Assembly (NCBI GenBank): GCA_965284435.1
Contig: OZ260083.1
Coordinates: 3,224,001 to 3,288,000, forward strand
Direction: 5' to 3'
DNA length: 64,000 bases
Origin: CAIYZT01 sp947461435
GTDB lineage: Bacteria > Pseudomonadota > Alphaproteobacteria > Rhodobacterales > Rhodobacteraceae
In this document: positions 34,308-43,179 of the stretch, one piece after another
Position numbering within the stretch: the first letter of the stretch is position 1
Layout of the letters: each line of letters begins with the position of its first letter
The notes under the pieces: model-generated
What the model saw: only the letters and a program-made list of their open reading frames with translations
What the model was told of the DNA's origin: nothing
Database searches by the model: none
Position numbers and translations under genes: made by a program

Positions 34308-34428
34308 TGTTCTTGAACTCCTAACTCATATCCACGCCGGATCATCCGATTCGCAATCCGACCCTCGGCATCGAGCCTCATCGCCGCTGGAAGAAACATT
34401 CGTCAAAGGTTTGCGAATTAGGAACTAC

Positions 34429-34456
34429 ACGAAGGTTGACGCTCATAAACCTTCGT
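34429..34456. promoter_or_regulatory. Perfect 9-bp inverted repeat, operator-like
   Basis: ACGAAGGTT (34429-34437) and AACCTTCGT (34448-34456) are exact inverted repeats with a 10-base AT-rich spacer, about 120 bases before the start of the minus-strand exported-protein gene. There is no T-run, so a protein-binding site is more likely than a terminator. Confidence 0.45.
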
Positions 34457-34594
34457 TTATTTCCGAGTTATTAAGGGGTTACAATGAACACCGCGGGGCG
34501 GAAACAGCGGGCCATCACTGCGCAAGCGGGCCGCCAAACCTTGTGCAGGGCATCACCGCCCACAAGCCACCGCCAAAACACCACAATAGCCCAA

Positions 34595-34627
34595 GGAAAA
34601 GGGGCGGCCAGTCCTGCGTGCCGCCCC
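34595..34627 (-). terminator. Intrinsic terminator after trpB
   Basis: GGGGCGGC (34601-34608) pairs with GCCGCCCC (34620-34627). On the minus strand the stem is followed by TTTTCC, about 30 bases past the trpB stop. Confidence 0.8.
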
Positions 34628-34654
34628 CCGCCCAAAAGCCTGCCTGACAGGCCG

Positions 34655-35887
34655 TCAGATTTTCATATCAAAGCCCAGATGCTTGGCCACCGTAAAGATA
34701 TCCTTGTCGCCGCGCCCGCACATATTCATCACGATGATATGCTCCTTGGGCAGTGACGGCGCGATTTTCATCACATGCGCCAAGGCATGGCTGGGTTCCA
34801 GCGCCGGAATGATCCCTTCCAGTTTGCAACACAGTTGGAACGCTTCCAGCGCCTCGGCATCGGTGATGCTGACATATTGCGCGCGGCCCACGTCATGCAG
34901 CCACGAATGTTCTGGCCCAATCCCCGGATAATCCAGACCCGCCGAAATGCTGAAGCCTTCCAGAATCTGGCCATCAGGATCTTGCAAAAGATAGGTCCGG
35001 TTGCCGTGCAACACACCCGGGCGGCCCCCGGTCAAACTTGCGCAGTGCTGCATGCGGTCATCCACACCCTTGCCGCCCGCTTCAACGCCGATGATGTTCA
35101 CAGACGGATCGTCAAGGAAAGGATAAAACAGCCCCATGGCATTGGACCCGCCACCAATGGCGGCAATGATTGTGTCGGGCAAGCGACCTTTGCCTTCTTG
35201 TTCTTCCAGCTGCCAGCGCACTTCCTTGCCGATGATGCTTTGAAAATCGCGCACCATCGCCGGATAGGGATGCGGCCCTGCCACGGTGCCAATGCAATAG
35301 AACGTGTCACGCACATTGGTGACCCAGTCGCGCAGCGCGTCGTTCATGGCGTCCTTCAACGTCCCACGGCCCGAGGTCACCGGAATAACCTCTGCCCCCA
35401 GAAGTTTCATCCGAAAGACGTTGGGGGCCTGACGTTCCACATCATGCGCGCCCATATAGACGATGCACTGCAGCCCGAACTTGGCACAAACGGTCGCCGT
35501 GGCCACGCCATGCTGGCCCGCGCCGGTTTCAGCAATGATGCGCGTCTTTCCCATACGGCGCGCCAGAATGATCTGCCCCAGCACATTGTTGATCTTGTGC
35601 GCACCCGTGTGGTTCAACTCGTCCCGCTTCATATACACTTTGGCGCCGCCAAAATGTTCCGTCATCCGCGAGGCGTGGTAAAGCGGCGACGGGCGTCCGA
35701 CGTAATGCTTCCACAGGTCGTCCATTTCCGCCCAAAAGGTCGGGTCGGTTTTGGCAAACTCATAACGCGCTTCCAGATCCAGGATCAGTGGCATCAACGT
35801 TTCCGACACAAAGCGTCCGCCGAACATGCCAAAACGGCCCTGCTCGTCCGGTCCCGTCATGAATGAATTCAACCCGTCTTCGGCCAT
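34655..35887 (-). CDS. trpB: Tryptophan synthase beta chain
   Basis: Condenses indole with serine to tryptophan, using PLP. The 410-residue protein has the PLP-Lys motif NHTGAHKINN near residue 95, GAGQHGVATAT, the GGGSNAMG phosphate-binding loop and EGIIPALEPSHALA. trpA is not in the window. The gene is separated from the upstream serine hydrolase by a hairpin with a T-run, so it probably has its own promoter. Confidence 0.97.
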   Translation of the reverse strand: MAEDGLNSFMTGPDEQGRFGMFGGRFVSETLMPLILDLEARYEFAKTDPTFWAEMDDLWKHYVGRPSPLYHASRMTEHFGGAKVYMKRDELNHTGAHKINNVLGQIILARRMGKTRIIAETGAGQHGVATATVCAKFGLQCIVYMGAHDVERQAPNVFRMKLLGAEVIPVTSGRGTLKDAMNDALRDWVTNVRDTFYCIGTVAGPHPYPAMVRDFQSIIGKEVRWQLEEQEGKGRLPDTIIAAIGGGSNAMGLFYPFLDDPSVNIIGVEAGGKGVDDRMQHCASLTGGRPGVLHGNRTYLLQDPDGQILEGFSISAGLDYPGIGPEHSWLHDVGRAQYVSITDAEALEAFQLCCKLEGIIPALEPSHALAHVMKIAPSLPKEHIIVMNMCGRGDKDIFTVAKHLGFDMKI

Positions 35888-35967
35888 ATCCCAACTCCTC
35901 TGCGTTCAGTGCAGATGTAGCGCCATGACCCGAAAGGGAAAAGGTCAAACCTGATTTCTGTGGTGAT

Positions 35968-36011
35968 AAAAATCCCAAAGGTCCTTCAGGGCCGCGTGCG
36001 CCTGAAAGGAC
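35968..36011 (-). terminator. Terminator-like hairpin between the serine hydrolase and trpB
   Basis: GTCCTTCAGG (35981-35990) pairs with CCTGAAAGGAC (36001-36011) with one bulged base. On the minus strand a TTTTT run (35972-35968) follows nine bases later. The distance to the T-run is longer than ideal. Confidence 0.55.
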
Positions 36012-36028
36012 AGGTTATCAACTTGGCC

Positions 36029-37180
36029 TTATAATCCTGCCGCCATGCTGCGCAGCATTTCCACCGATGCGTCATATACCCCCGGATCTTCAAACCCCCG
36101 ATCGGCAGAATTGACCGCGATCACCACCCCCAAACCCGGATTGATATAGATCCATTGGCCATAGATGCCCTGCGCCATGACTTCGCCGGGTGCCGGATCG
36201 TCAGGGATCCACCACTGAAAACCATACAAGGAACCATCCTTGGCCTGCGGGCGCGTCATGGCTTGAACCCAGTCGGCGGGAACCACCTGCTTTCCTTGCC
36301 ATTGCCCGCCTTGCAAGATCATCTGGCCAAAGCGGGCATAATCCCGTGTGCGCAAATTCAATCCCCCCAGAACGAAACTGACGCCATCCCCGTCGCTCAG
36401 GTAATAGGGATCTGCCTCCAGCCCCATCGGCTCCAGAATCCGGTTGTTCAAAAGCGCCGGAATATCCTGCCCGGTTGCCCCCCGGATCACCATCCCGATC
36501 ACATGCGTGTCGATCGACACATAATGCCAGCGGCTGCCAGGCTCTGCGGCGCGGGTGGTCAACCCGGCGGCAAAGCCATCCATGTATCCGCCCAAGGCCA
36601 GAACCCGGCCCATCTTGTTGATATCGCTCCAGAAATCCAGATAGTCTTCGTTAAAGGCCACCCCCGACGACATGGTCATCACATCGCGGATGCTTGCACC
36701 GTCATAGGCAGACCCCGCCAACTCCGGGACGACTTCCACAACAGGGGTGTCCAAGGGCGGCATCAGCCCTTCAGCGTCCAGAACCCCATACAGACTGGCC
36801 AGAAAGCTTTTGGCGACAGACCAACTGATCCGCCGATCCAAGGGGTCAGTTTGCAAAAAGTATCGATCTTGAACAAGCTGGCCGTTCTTGATCATCACAA
36901 GACCGGTAACGGCCCGCTCGACGATCCATTTCTCGGCCTCAGCCGACAAGACCGCTTGCGGGCCCAAAGGCAAAGGCGACACCGGCCCCGCCCCACGCGA
37001 CAGCGGAACGTGGAAAAACAGATCATCCATATGGCTGAAGTTTTGAACGATGTTTTCAGGCTCAAACAAGGTGTTGACGGCCAGAAGCCGCGTGATCTCT
37101 TCGCGTTTCCACAGCCCCAAGACGGCCGCCACGATGGCCAAGGCGGCCAGCGCCTTAAGGACCCAACCCAAAATCTTCAT
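36029..37180 (-). CDS. Serine hydrolase, class C beta-lactamase family
   Basis: A 383-residue protein with an N-terminal membrane anchor (ALAALAIVAAVLGLW), then the class C beta-lactamase/DD-peptidase fold: nucleophile SVAK in RISWSVAKSFLASLYG near residue 125, a Y-x-N-like YVSIDTHVIG, and the late AQGIYGQWIYINPGLGVVIAVNS. Substrate unknown: esterase, peptidase or lactamase. It lies between trpF and trpB without a known link to tryptophan synthesis. Confidence 0.82.
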   Translation of the reverse strand: MKILGWVLKALAALAIVAAVLGLWKREEITRLLAVNTLFEPENIVQNFSHMDDLFFHVPLSRGAGPVSPLPLGPQAVLSAEAEKWIVERAVTGLVMIKNGQLVQDRYFLQTDPLDRRISWSVAKSFLASLYGVLDAEGLMPPLDTPVVEVVPELAGSAYDGASIRDVMTMSSGVAFNEDYLDFWSDINKMGRVLALGGYMDGFAAGLTTRAAEPGSRWHYVSIDTHVIGMVIRGATGQDIPALLNNRILEPMGLEADPYYLSDGDGVSFVLGGLNLRTRDYARFGQMILQGGQWQGKQVVPADWVQAMTRPQAKDGSLYGFQWWIPDDPAPGEVMAQGIYGQWIYINPGLGVVIAVNSADRGFEDPGVYDASVEMLRSMAAGL

Positions 37181-37443
37181 CCCAATCCCCCTGTGGCCCC
37201 TGCCCCTGCGTCACCACACCCGACGCAGATGGAGCAAAGCAAGCCTGACCTTGCGTTACAACGCCCAACCGCGGGGCAGATCATCCATGGGCGTCGGCCC
37301 AGTGCGCGGCGGCAAACGCCCCGATCGGCCCTGAAACAGATGCCTCTGCTGCCCGCCGTGACCGTGGATCACCTGCAACATCCGCATCAAGGCCCTCTTC
37401 AAGCGCCGCACAGTTCCGGCGTCCCGCAACGCCCTGTTGGCCT

Positions 37444-38121
37444 TTAGCGCAGTTTTGGCGGCGCGCCGCGCGCCATTGGCCCCGCGCCCGCCGCCGCGAC
37501 AAATGCGGCAATCTTGTCCGCATCCTTTACGCCCGGCGCGGATTCCACGCCCGAGGCGACGTCCACCTGCCGCGCGTTTGTCAGCCGGATCGCTTCGGCC
37601 ACGTTCTGGGCCGTCAGGCCCCCCGCCAGCATCCACGGACGCAACCAGCGCCGCTGTGCCACAAGCCGCCAATCAAAGGTCAGCCCGTTGCCACCCGGTA
37701 AAACGGCGTCTTTCGGGGGTTTTGCATCGATCATGATCTGATCGGCCACGGTTGAGAAGTCGAACAACTCGGCCAAATCGCCTTCGTCGCGCACGCCGAT
37801 CACTTTCATGACGGGCAAACCATAGCGCGCGCGCACTTCCGCCACACGGTCCGGCGTTTCGGCCCCATGCAATTGCAACATGTCCAGCGGCATCGCCTCG
37901 ATCAACGCGTCCAATGTGGCCTCGTCCGCATTTACCGTCAGCGCCACCTTTGCCAAACCCAAGGGGGCAGCCAAAGCCAGGCTGCGCCCTTCTTGCAAGG
38001 TCAGAAATCGGGGCGACGGCGGAAAGAAGTTCAGCCCCATATAATCCCCGCCCGCGCTGGCCACCGCCTGCACATCTTCAACCGTCCGCAGACCGCAAAT
38101 TTTAACCCTGATCTGCGTCAT
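37444..38121 (-). CDS. trpF: Phosphoribosylanthranilate isomerase
   Basis: Third step after anthranilate in tryptophan synthesis. The 225-residue TIM-barrel protein opens VKICGLRTVEDVQAV (catalytic Cys), contains MLQLHGAETPD and GNGLTFDWRLV (catalytic Asp region), and ends with the phosphate-binding LAGGLTAQNVAEAI and DVASGVESAPGVKDADKI. The start lies two bases after the lapA-like stop, so the two are co-transcribed. Confidence 0.95.
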   Translation of the reverse strand: MTQIRVKICGLRTVEDVQAVASAGGDYMGLNFFPPSPRFLTLQEGRSLALAAPLGLAKVALTVNADEATLDALIEAMPLDMLQLHGAETPDRVAEVRARYGLPVMKVIGVRDEGDLAELFDFSTVADQIMIDAKPPKDAVLPGGNGLTFDWRLVAQRRWLRPWMLAGGLTAQNVAEAIRLTNARQVDVASGVESAPGVKDADKIAAFVAAAGAGPMARGAPPKLR

Positions 38122-38123
38122 CT

Positions 38124-38480
38124 TCAGGCTTTCTTGCCGTCCAGAAGCGCCAAAATCTCATCCTTCGGGGCCGAGGTGGAGTCTTTCATGACCGCCAGTT
38201 CCCGTTCCAACCGGGCGACTTGGCGCGTGCCACTGACGGCCGCCGCGCGGTGCTTGTGCTCGCGCGCCCATTCCCAGGCGAACCCCAAGACAAGACCCAT
38301 GGCGATGCCGACGAAAACCACCAGGAATAAAGGCACTTCGACGGAATAATTGCCCCCGAACAGCAGCGCCAGATCGTCGGGCAAAACGCGCAGCGCCACA
38401 GGGGCCCGGTTTGCAAAGGCCACACTGACCAGAACAATCATCAAGGCCGCCAAAAACAGATATTTAAGAACGCGGATCAT
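38124..38480 (-). CDS. LapA family (DUF1049) membrane protein
   Basis: A 118-residue protein with two TM segments (VLKYLFLAALMIVLVSVAFA; VPLFLVVFVGIAMGLVLGF) separated by a short loop with NRAPVALRV, then a cytoplasmic coiled coil. This is the LapA/DUF1049 layout; in E. coli LapA acts with LapB and FtsH in LPS control. Start ATG 38480. It sits between ihfB and trpF on the same strand. Confidence 0.82.
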   Translation of the reverse strand: MIRVLKYLFLAALMIVLVSVAFANRAPVALRVLPDDLALLFGGNYSVEVPLFLVVFVGIAMGLVLGFAWEWAREHKHRAAAVSGTRQVARLERELAVMKDSTSAPKDEILALLDGKKA

Positions 38481-38549
38481 GTCATCTGCCAATGCTCAAA
38501 AGGGCCACTGGCCCATCATCGGCGCGAACAGGGCCCGCCGCAAGATAGC

Positions 38550-38831
38550 TTACTTGCTGTTCAACCGATCCCGCAACAATTTGCCGGTCTTGAAGAACGG
38601 CACCTTCTTGTCATCGACCTTGACTGCTTCGCCCGTGCGCGGGTTGCGCCCAACGCGCGCCTCGCGGGCCTTGACCGAGAATGCACCAAACCCGCGCAGT
38701 TCCACCCGATCACCCTTGGCAAGAGCTTCGATAATCTCTTCGAACACCGTGTTTACGATGCGTTCAACATGACGTTGAGTCAGGTGCGGGTTCTCGTCCG
38801 CAATCTTCTGGATCAGTTCAGACCGGATCAT
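38550..38831 (-). CDS. ihfB: Integration host factor subunit beta
   Basis: DNA-bending subunit of IHF. The 93-residue protein begins MIRSELIQKIADENPHLTQR, has VELRGFGAFSVKAREARVGRNPRTGE in sections with the conserved beta-arm RNPRTGE and a Lys-rich end. It lies after rpsA as in most proteobacteria. Confidence 0.96.
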   Translation of the reverse strand: MIRSELIQKIADENPHLTQRHVERIVNTVFEEIIEALAKGDRVELRGFGAFSVKAREARVGRNPRTGEAVKVDDKKVPFFKTGKLLRDRLNSK

Positions 38832-38965
38832 TCAGCACATCCCCCCTTGTGAACGCACATGCCCTGTTATTCGGGCCTTCTGCGTCACAGAACATCTAAC
38901 ATGGCGGACTATAGGACAAAATTTCTGAACTGCACAAATGAAATTGGTGGTGCGCCTACCCACAA

Positions 38966-38998
38966 AGGAAAGGGCCGCCCCTTTCGAGGCGGCCCAAA
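38966..38998 (-). terminator. Intrinsic terminator after rpsA
   Basis: GGGCCGCC (38972-38979) pairs with GGCGGCCC (38988-38995). The stem is flanked by A and T runs that give CCCTTTCCTTT on the minus strand, about 35 bases past the rpsA stop. Confidence 0.7.
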
Positions 38999-39031
38999 GT
39001 CACAAAGGTGTACGGTTTTCAGCCGAAAGGC

Positions 39032-40708
39032 TTACTTGCCGCCCTTCAACGCCGCGCCAAGGATGTCGCCCAGCGAAGCGCCCGAATCGGACGAACCATA
39101 CTGTTCAACAGCCTCTTTCTCTTCGGCGATCTCGCGTGCCTTGATCGACAGACCCAGTTTGCGGGTCTTGCTGTCGATGTTGGTCACACGCACGTCGATC
39201 TTGTCGCCAACCGAAAAACGCTCGGGGCGCTGATCGCCGCGCTCGCGCGACAGGTCAGAGCGGCGGATAAACGACTTGGCGCCGTTGTATTCCACCTCGA
39301 TACCGCCCTCTTCAATCGCGGTCACTTCAACCGTGATGATCGTCCCGCGCTTTACGCCGTCCACTGCATCGGTGAAGTTGTCTTCGCCCAAAGCCTTGAC
39401 CGACAGCGAAATCCGCTCTTTCTCGACATCCACTTCGGTGACAGCGGCCTTAACCGTGTCGCCCTTGCGGTAGTTCTGAATGGCATCTTCGCCGCGCTGA
39501 TCCCACGACAAGTCGGACAGGTGAACCATGCCGTCGATGTCGTTGTCCAGGCCAACAAACAGACCGAATTCGGTGATATTCTTGACTTCGCCCTCGATGG
39601 TGGAACCAACGGGGTGCGACTCGGCGAATACTTCCCATGGATTGCGCTGGGTTTGCTTCAGGCCAAGCGACACACGGCGCTTGGTGCTGTCGATTTCCAG
39701 AACCATGACTTCGACTTCCTGAGAGGTCGAAACGATCTTTCCGGGATGCACGTTCTTCTTGGTCCACGACATTTCGGACACGTGAACCAAACCTTCAACC
39801 CCGGCTTCCAGCTCCACGAAGGCGCCGTAATCGGTGATGTTGGTAACGCGGCCCTTGTGCACGGTGCCAAGTGCATAAAGCTTTTCAACTGCATCCCACG
39901 GATCGGATTGCAATTGCTTCATGCCCAGCGAAATGCGGTGGGTCTCTTTGTTGATCTTGATGACCTGAACCTTGACGGTCTCGCCAATCGCCAGAATTTC
40001 CGACGGATGGTTGATGCGGCGCCACGCCATATCGGTGACGTGAAGCAAACCGTCCACGCCGCCCAGATCCACAAACGCACCGTATTCGGTGATGTTCTTG
40101 ACCACGCCGTCCACGGTTTGGCCTTCGGTCAGATTGCCGATGACTTCCGCACGCTGTTCGGCGCGCGATTCTTCCAGAATCGAGCGACGCGAGACAACGA
40201 TGTTGCCGCGGCGACGGTCCATTTTCAAAATCTGGAAGGGCTGCTTCATGCCCATCAACGGGCCAGCATCGCGCACAGGGCGCACGTCGACTTGGCTGCC
40301 GGGCAAGAAGGCCACAGCGCCGCCCAGATCGACCGTGAAACCACCTTTGACACGGCCAAAGATCGCGCCATCAACGCGCGTCTCAGAGGCATAGGCTTTT
40401 TCAAGACGGTCCCAGGCTTCTTCGCGGCGGGCTTTTTCGCGCGAGATTTGGGCTTCGCCGCGGGCATTTTCCACGCGGTCCAGATAAACCTCAACGGTAT
40501 CGCCGACCTTGATCTCAACGTTCTCGCCGGGGTTGGCAAATTCTTTCAGGTCAACGCGGCCTTCCATTTTGTAGCCGACGTCGATGATGGCCTGGCCCGC
40601 TTCAATCGCGATCACCAAACCTTTAACAACCGTACCCTCTTCGGGGGTATCAATTTCAAAGCTTTCCTTCAGAAGAGCTTCGAATTCGTCCATAGCTTTC
40701 GAGTTCAT
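39032..40708 (-). CDS. rpsA: 30S ribosomal protein S1
   Basis: mRNA-binding ribosomal protein. The 558-residue product has six S1/OB repeats with recurring G-x-V-x-x-I-T-D/E-Y-G-A-F-V-D-L and G-L-V/L-H-V-S-E/D-M-S-W segments. The N-terminal repeats are degenerate, as usual. The start is ATG 40708 (MNSKAMDEFEALL). The leader region contains a hairpin near 40787-40806. Confidence 0.97.
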   Translation of the reverse strand: MNSKAMDEFEALLKESFEIDTPEEGTVVKGLVIAIEAGQAIIDVGYKMEGRVDLKEFANPGENVEIKVGDTVEVYLDRVENARGEAQISREKARREEAWDRLEKAYASETRVDGAIFGRVKGGFTVDLGGAVAFLPGSQVDVRPVRDAGPLMGMKQPFQILKMDRRRGNIVVSRRSILEESRAEQRAEVIGNLTEGQTVDGVVKNITEYGAFVDLGGVDGLLHVTDMAWRRINHPSEILAIGETVKVQVIKINKETHRISLGMKQLQSDPWDAVEKLYALGTVHKGRVTNITDYGAFVELEAGVEGLVHVSEMSWTKKNVHPGKIVSTSQEVEVMVLEIDSTKRRVSLGLKQTQRNPWEVFAESHPVGSTIEGEVKNITEFGLFVGLDNDIDGMVHLSDLSWDQRGEDAIQNYRKGDTVKAAVTEVDVEKERISLSVKALGEDNFTDAVDGVKRGTIITVEVTAIEEGGIEVEYNGAKSFIRRSDLSRERGDQRPERFSVGDKIDVRVTNIDSKTRKLGLSIKAREIAEEKEAVEQYGSSDSGASLGDILGAALKGGK

Positions 40709-40786
40709 GCAGTAGTCCTTTTCTTCGTCATGTCACTGGCCTTGCGGTTGGTTCCGCCGGTCTTGCTCGTTCAATGAGCCATAGTT

Positions 40787-40806
40787 AAAAGGGCCGAGAC
40801 TGGCCC
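40787..40806 (-). terminator. Terminator-like hairpin upstream of rpsA
   Basis: GGGCC (40791-40795) pairs with GGCCC (40802-40806) around a 6-base loop, and TTTT follows on the minus strand (40790-40787), about 80 bases before the rpsA start. No minus-strand gene ends nearby, so it may be in the rpsA leader. Confidence 0.4.
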
Positions 40807-40951
40807 GACCCTTCAGTAATGGCGCCTGATAGGCTTGCAACGGGCCGTTTGCAAGTCTTGAATCCAATTTTGGCGCGCCAAACACAGGTCGGCCTTGACA
40901 GCGAATACCGGGCTGCCAAGAGTTTTGGCATCCTTTCAGCAAAGGCTTGTC

Positions 40952-41338
40952 ATGTCCCCGTCCACTCTCTCCCGCATTGGTTGGGCCCTTTCGGCCCTTT
41001 TCGCCCTGTTCATGTTCGGCGCATCCGTGGCCCCCAAAGTGCTGGGAATGCCCATCGCGCAAGAAACGATGGCCGCCCTTGGCTGGCCTGACAGTCCCAT
41101 CCTGTTGATCGGCACTTTGGAATTGATCTGCACGCTTTTGTTTCTTTTCCCGCCGACGGGATTGCTTGGCGCGGTGTTGATGATGGCCATCTTGGGCGGC
41201 GCGATCACCACGCAGCTGCGGGCCGGCTCGCCCTTAGCCAGCCATACGCTTTTTGGCATCTATCTTGGAATCATGATGTGGGGCGGTCTGATTTTGCGTG
41301 ATCCGCGCATCCGCCGTGTCTTTCCGCTGACCAGATAA
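40952..41338 (+). CDS. DoxX family membrane protein
   Basis: A 128-residue protein with four TM segments: IGWALSALFALFMFGASV, ILLIGTLELICTLLFLFP, LLGAVLMMAILGGAITTQL and TLFGIYLGIMMWGGLIL. This is the DoxX-like layout with the P-x-x-G-L-L-G loop. Function uncertain. ATG 40952 has AAAGG upstream. Transcribed divergently from rpsA and convergent with the nitroreductase. Confidence 0.75.
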   Translation: MSPSTLSRIGWALSALFALFMFGASVAPKVLGMPIAQETMAALGWPDSPILLIGTLELICTLLFLFPPTGLLGAVLMMAILGGAITTQLRAGSPLASHTLFGIYLGIMMWGGLILRDPRIRRVFPLTR

Positions 41339-41341
41339 GAC

Positions 41342-41370
41342 AAAAGGCGGCCCCGAAGGACCGCCTTTTT
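41342..41370. terminator. Bidirectional terminator between DoxX and nitroreductase genes
   Basis: AAAAGGCGG (41342-41350) pairs with CCGCCTTTT (41361-41369), with A/T runs on both sides, placed between two convergent genes. Confidence 0.85.
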
Positions 41371-41388
41371 CGTTGTCAGAAACTTAGC

Positions 41389-42021
41389 TTACGCCAGTAC
41401 GGTGAACAGATCGTCCTTGGAACGGCGAACTTTGGGCAACCCGGCAAGCCAATCGCCCGCAAGGTCACGATAGCCCAAAGGCATCAGCGCCACAGAGCGC
41501 AAACCACGGGCGCGCAGCCCCAAAATCTCATCCACTTGCGCCGGATCGAACCCTTCCATCGGGGTCGCATCGACTTCCTCAAAGGCCGCCGCCGTCAAAC
41601 CGATGCCAAGGGCAAGGTAGGTCTGACGTGCCGCATGTTCAAAGTTCACCTGCGCATCGCGCGGCACATATTGTGCCTTCAGCCCGTCGTAATAGCTGGT
41701 CACGCCTTCATTCTTGCCGCCGCGGGCGGCCTCGATCTCGGCGACCACCCCGTCGATCCGCGCTTCGGTATAGGTATCCCACGCGGCGAAAACCAACAGA
41801 TGGCTGCCGTCGGTCAATTGGGCTTGCCCAAAGGCGGCTGCCTTCAGTTTCTCGCGCAGGTCCTTGTTCGTCACAACGATCACTTCGAAGGGCTGCAAAC
41901 CCGACGATGTTGGGGCCAGACGCACGGCTTCCAGGATTTTGGTCACTTTTTCGGCAGGCACTGACTTCGTTGCATCCATTTTCTTGGATGCGTAACGCCA
42001 GTTCAGCTTTTCGGTCAGCAT
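41389..42021 (-). CDS. Nitroreductase family NAD(P)H-dependent oxidoreductase
   Basis: A 210-residue FMN-dependent oxidoreductase of the NfsB type: LNWRYASKKMDATKSVP with the FMN-phosphate Arg/Lys, VRLAPTSSGLQPFEVIVVTN, AALGIG-like ALGIGLTAAAF and the end GYRDLAGDWLAGLPKVRR with the expected R-R/K. Physiological substrate unknown. Start ATG 42021 (MLTEKLNWRY). Confidence 0.85.
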   Translation of the reverse strand: MLTEKLNWRYASKKMDATKSVPAEKVTKILEAVRLAPTSSGLQPFEVIVVTNKDLREKLKAAAFGQAQLTDGSHLLVFAAWDTYTEARIDGVVAEIEAARGGKNEGVTSYYDGLKAQYVPRDAQVNFEHAARQTYLALGIGLTAAAFEEVDATPMEGFDPAQVDEILGLRARGLRSVALMPLGYRDLAGDWLAGLPKVRRSKDDLFTVLA

Positions 42022-42207
42022 TAAAACAGTCCTTCTTGACTTGGTATTCATTCAATACCCGCCCATATAGCCTACCGGGCAGCCGCCACAAGAAGTCACA
42101 TTTTTCAGACCCAATACCCAAAAGGGTACCTCTTCTGCCCTCAGATCACAGCCCCGCCGCCTGCTGACAAATCATCGCCATGCGTTCCCGGGTTGGGGGA
42201 TAGATGG

Positions 42208-43179
42208 TCAACCTTGGCCCGACAATCCCAACCGGTCCGGACCAAAACCGGCTTTGTCAAAAAGCTGCAAAAGTCGCTCGGGGAACGTTGGCGCGGCGAC
42301 CTGCAGGCTGTGGGTGGAAAAATACCAATACAGCATTTTGGCAAAGTCCCAGTCGCGCCACAAAGCCCTGCCCAAAGTGGATGGCAGATCAGAAAGTTTC
42401 ACCACCGTCTCGGCCAATTGGTGAAAATCCGATCGGCCAAACAAGATCGCCGGCTTTCGGTGCAAGAAACCCTCCAGCGCCACGGCCGAATTCACGCTTA
42501 AAGTGGCCGCGCAGCTTGCCAGAATATCATGCACATTGGCGTGCGTTTCAATCAGATCAAACCCTTCGGCGCGAACTGCGGCAATCACCTCTTGCCCCAG
42601 CGGTTTGGCAAGCGGGTGGGCCTTCACCACAACGTCGCGCCCATCCGCCGACTGTGCGATCGCCCGCAGCATCTCTTTGGCCGACACAAAAGCCTGATGG
42701 CGCCGATAAACGGCAGGCCCTTGCAAGAACACGGCAAGCGCGCCCTCTGGCAAAATCTCGGTTGGCAACTTTTCTTGGCGATAGCGCGATACCCTAGTGC
42801 TGACGAACCTTTTGCGAAGATCCCGGTCAAACTGTTTGGCAAGCTTCCAAGGCACTTGAACCGGGTCGAACGTCGCCTCGCGCGCCGGGCTGTCTGCCAG
42901 AACACCCCGGTCAGAAAGGTGCCAAAACCCCGGCAAATAGGCCGTAGCGGCACAAAACCATCCCGGACCGCTGCAAAACCCAGTCTCGACGATGTGCAGA
43001 TTGCCATCCCCCTCCAGCGGCCTGCCCTGCATCTGTTCCGCGCTGCGTTCGGCGATCCGCAACCGGGCCCCGCGCGGGTGCAAGACATCCCAGATCGCGG
43101 GGTAGATCCCGGCCGATTCTTTGCCGCGGTAACCGGCAAGGTCGGGCTTGGCCAGATGAAGGATGACGTCGGCCGTCAT
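42208..43179 (-). CDS. Capsule polysaccharide synthesis-like protein (KpsS/KpsC type)
   Basis: A 323-residue soluble protein. Its C-terminal half has VVKAHPLAKPLGQEVI, a segment with THANVHDILAS, SVNSAVALEGFLHRKPAILFG (in sections) and RSDFHQLAE. This is the pattern of capsule polysaccharide biosynthesis proteins (KpsS/KpsC, GT-B-like beta-Kdo transferases). No other capsule gene is near. Its ATG overlaps the cmk stop (ATGA), so it is translated with cmk. The specific acceptor is unknown. Confidence 0.65.
   Translation of the reverse strand: MTADVILHLAKPDLAGYRGKESAGIYPAIWDVLHPRGARLRIAERSAEQMQGRPLEGDGNLHIVETGFCSGPGWFCAATAYLPGFWHLSDRGVLADSPAREATFDPVQVPWKLAKQFDRDLRKRFVSTRVSRYRQEKLPTEILPEGALAVFLQGPAVYRRHQAFVSAKEMLRAIAQSADGRDVVVKAHPLAKPLGQEVIAAVRAEGFDLIETHANVHDILASCAATLSVNSAVALEGFLHRKPAILFGRSDFHQLAETVVKLSDLPSTLGRALWRDWDFAKMLYWYFSTHSLQVAAPTFPERLLQLFDKAGFGPDRLGLSGQG

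Larger units (their letters stand above)
34308..34654. other. Intergenic region with dyads and trpB terminator
   Basis: Upstream of the exported acidic gene there is a 9-base inverted repeat (34429-34456, separate entry) and a shorter one, ATTCG (34399-34403) with CGAAT (34415-34419). At the far end lies the trpB terminator. No gene is supported. Confidence 0.5.

Noticed and set aside
34484..34756. Plus-strand frame of 90 codons near the trpB end
   Set aside because: It runs through the trpB terminator and into antisense of trpB, with basic, low-complexity composition.
39008..40777. Long plus-strand open frame of 589 codons
   Set aside because: Exactly antisense to rpsA, whose six S1 repeats generate the apparent repeats on the other strand.
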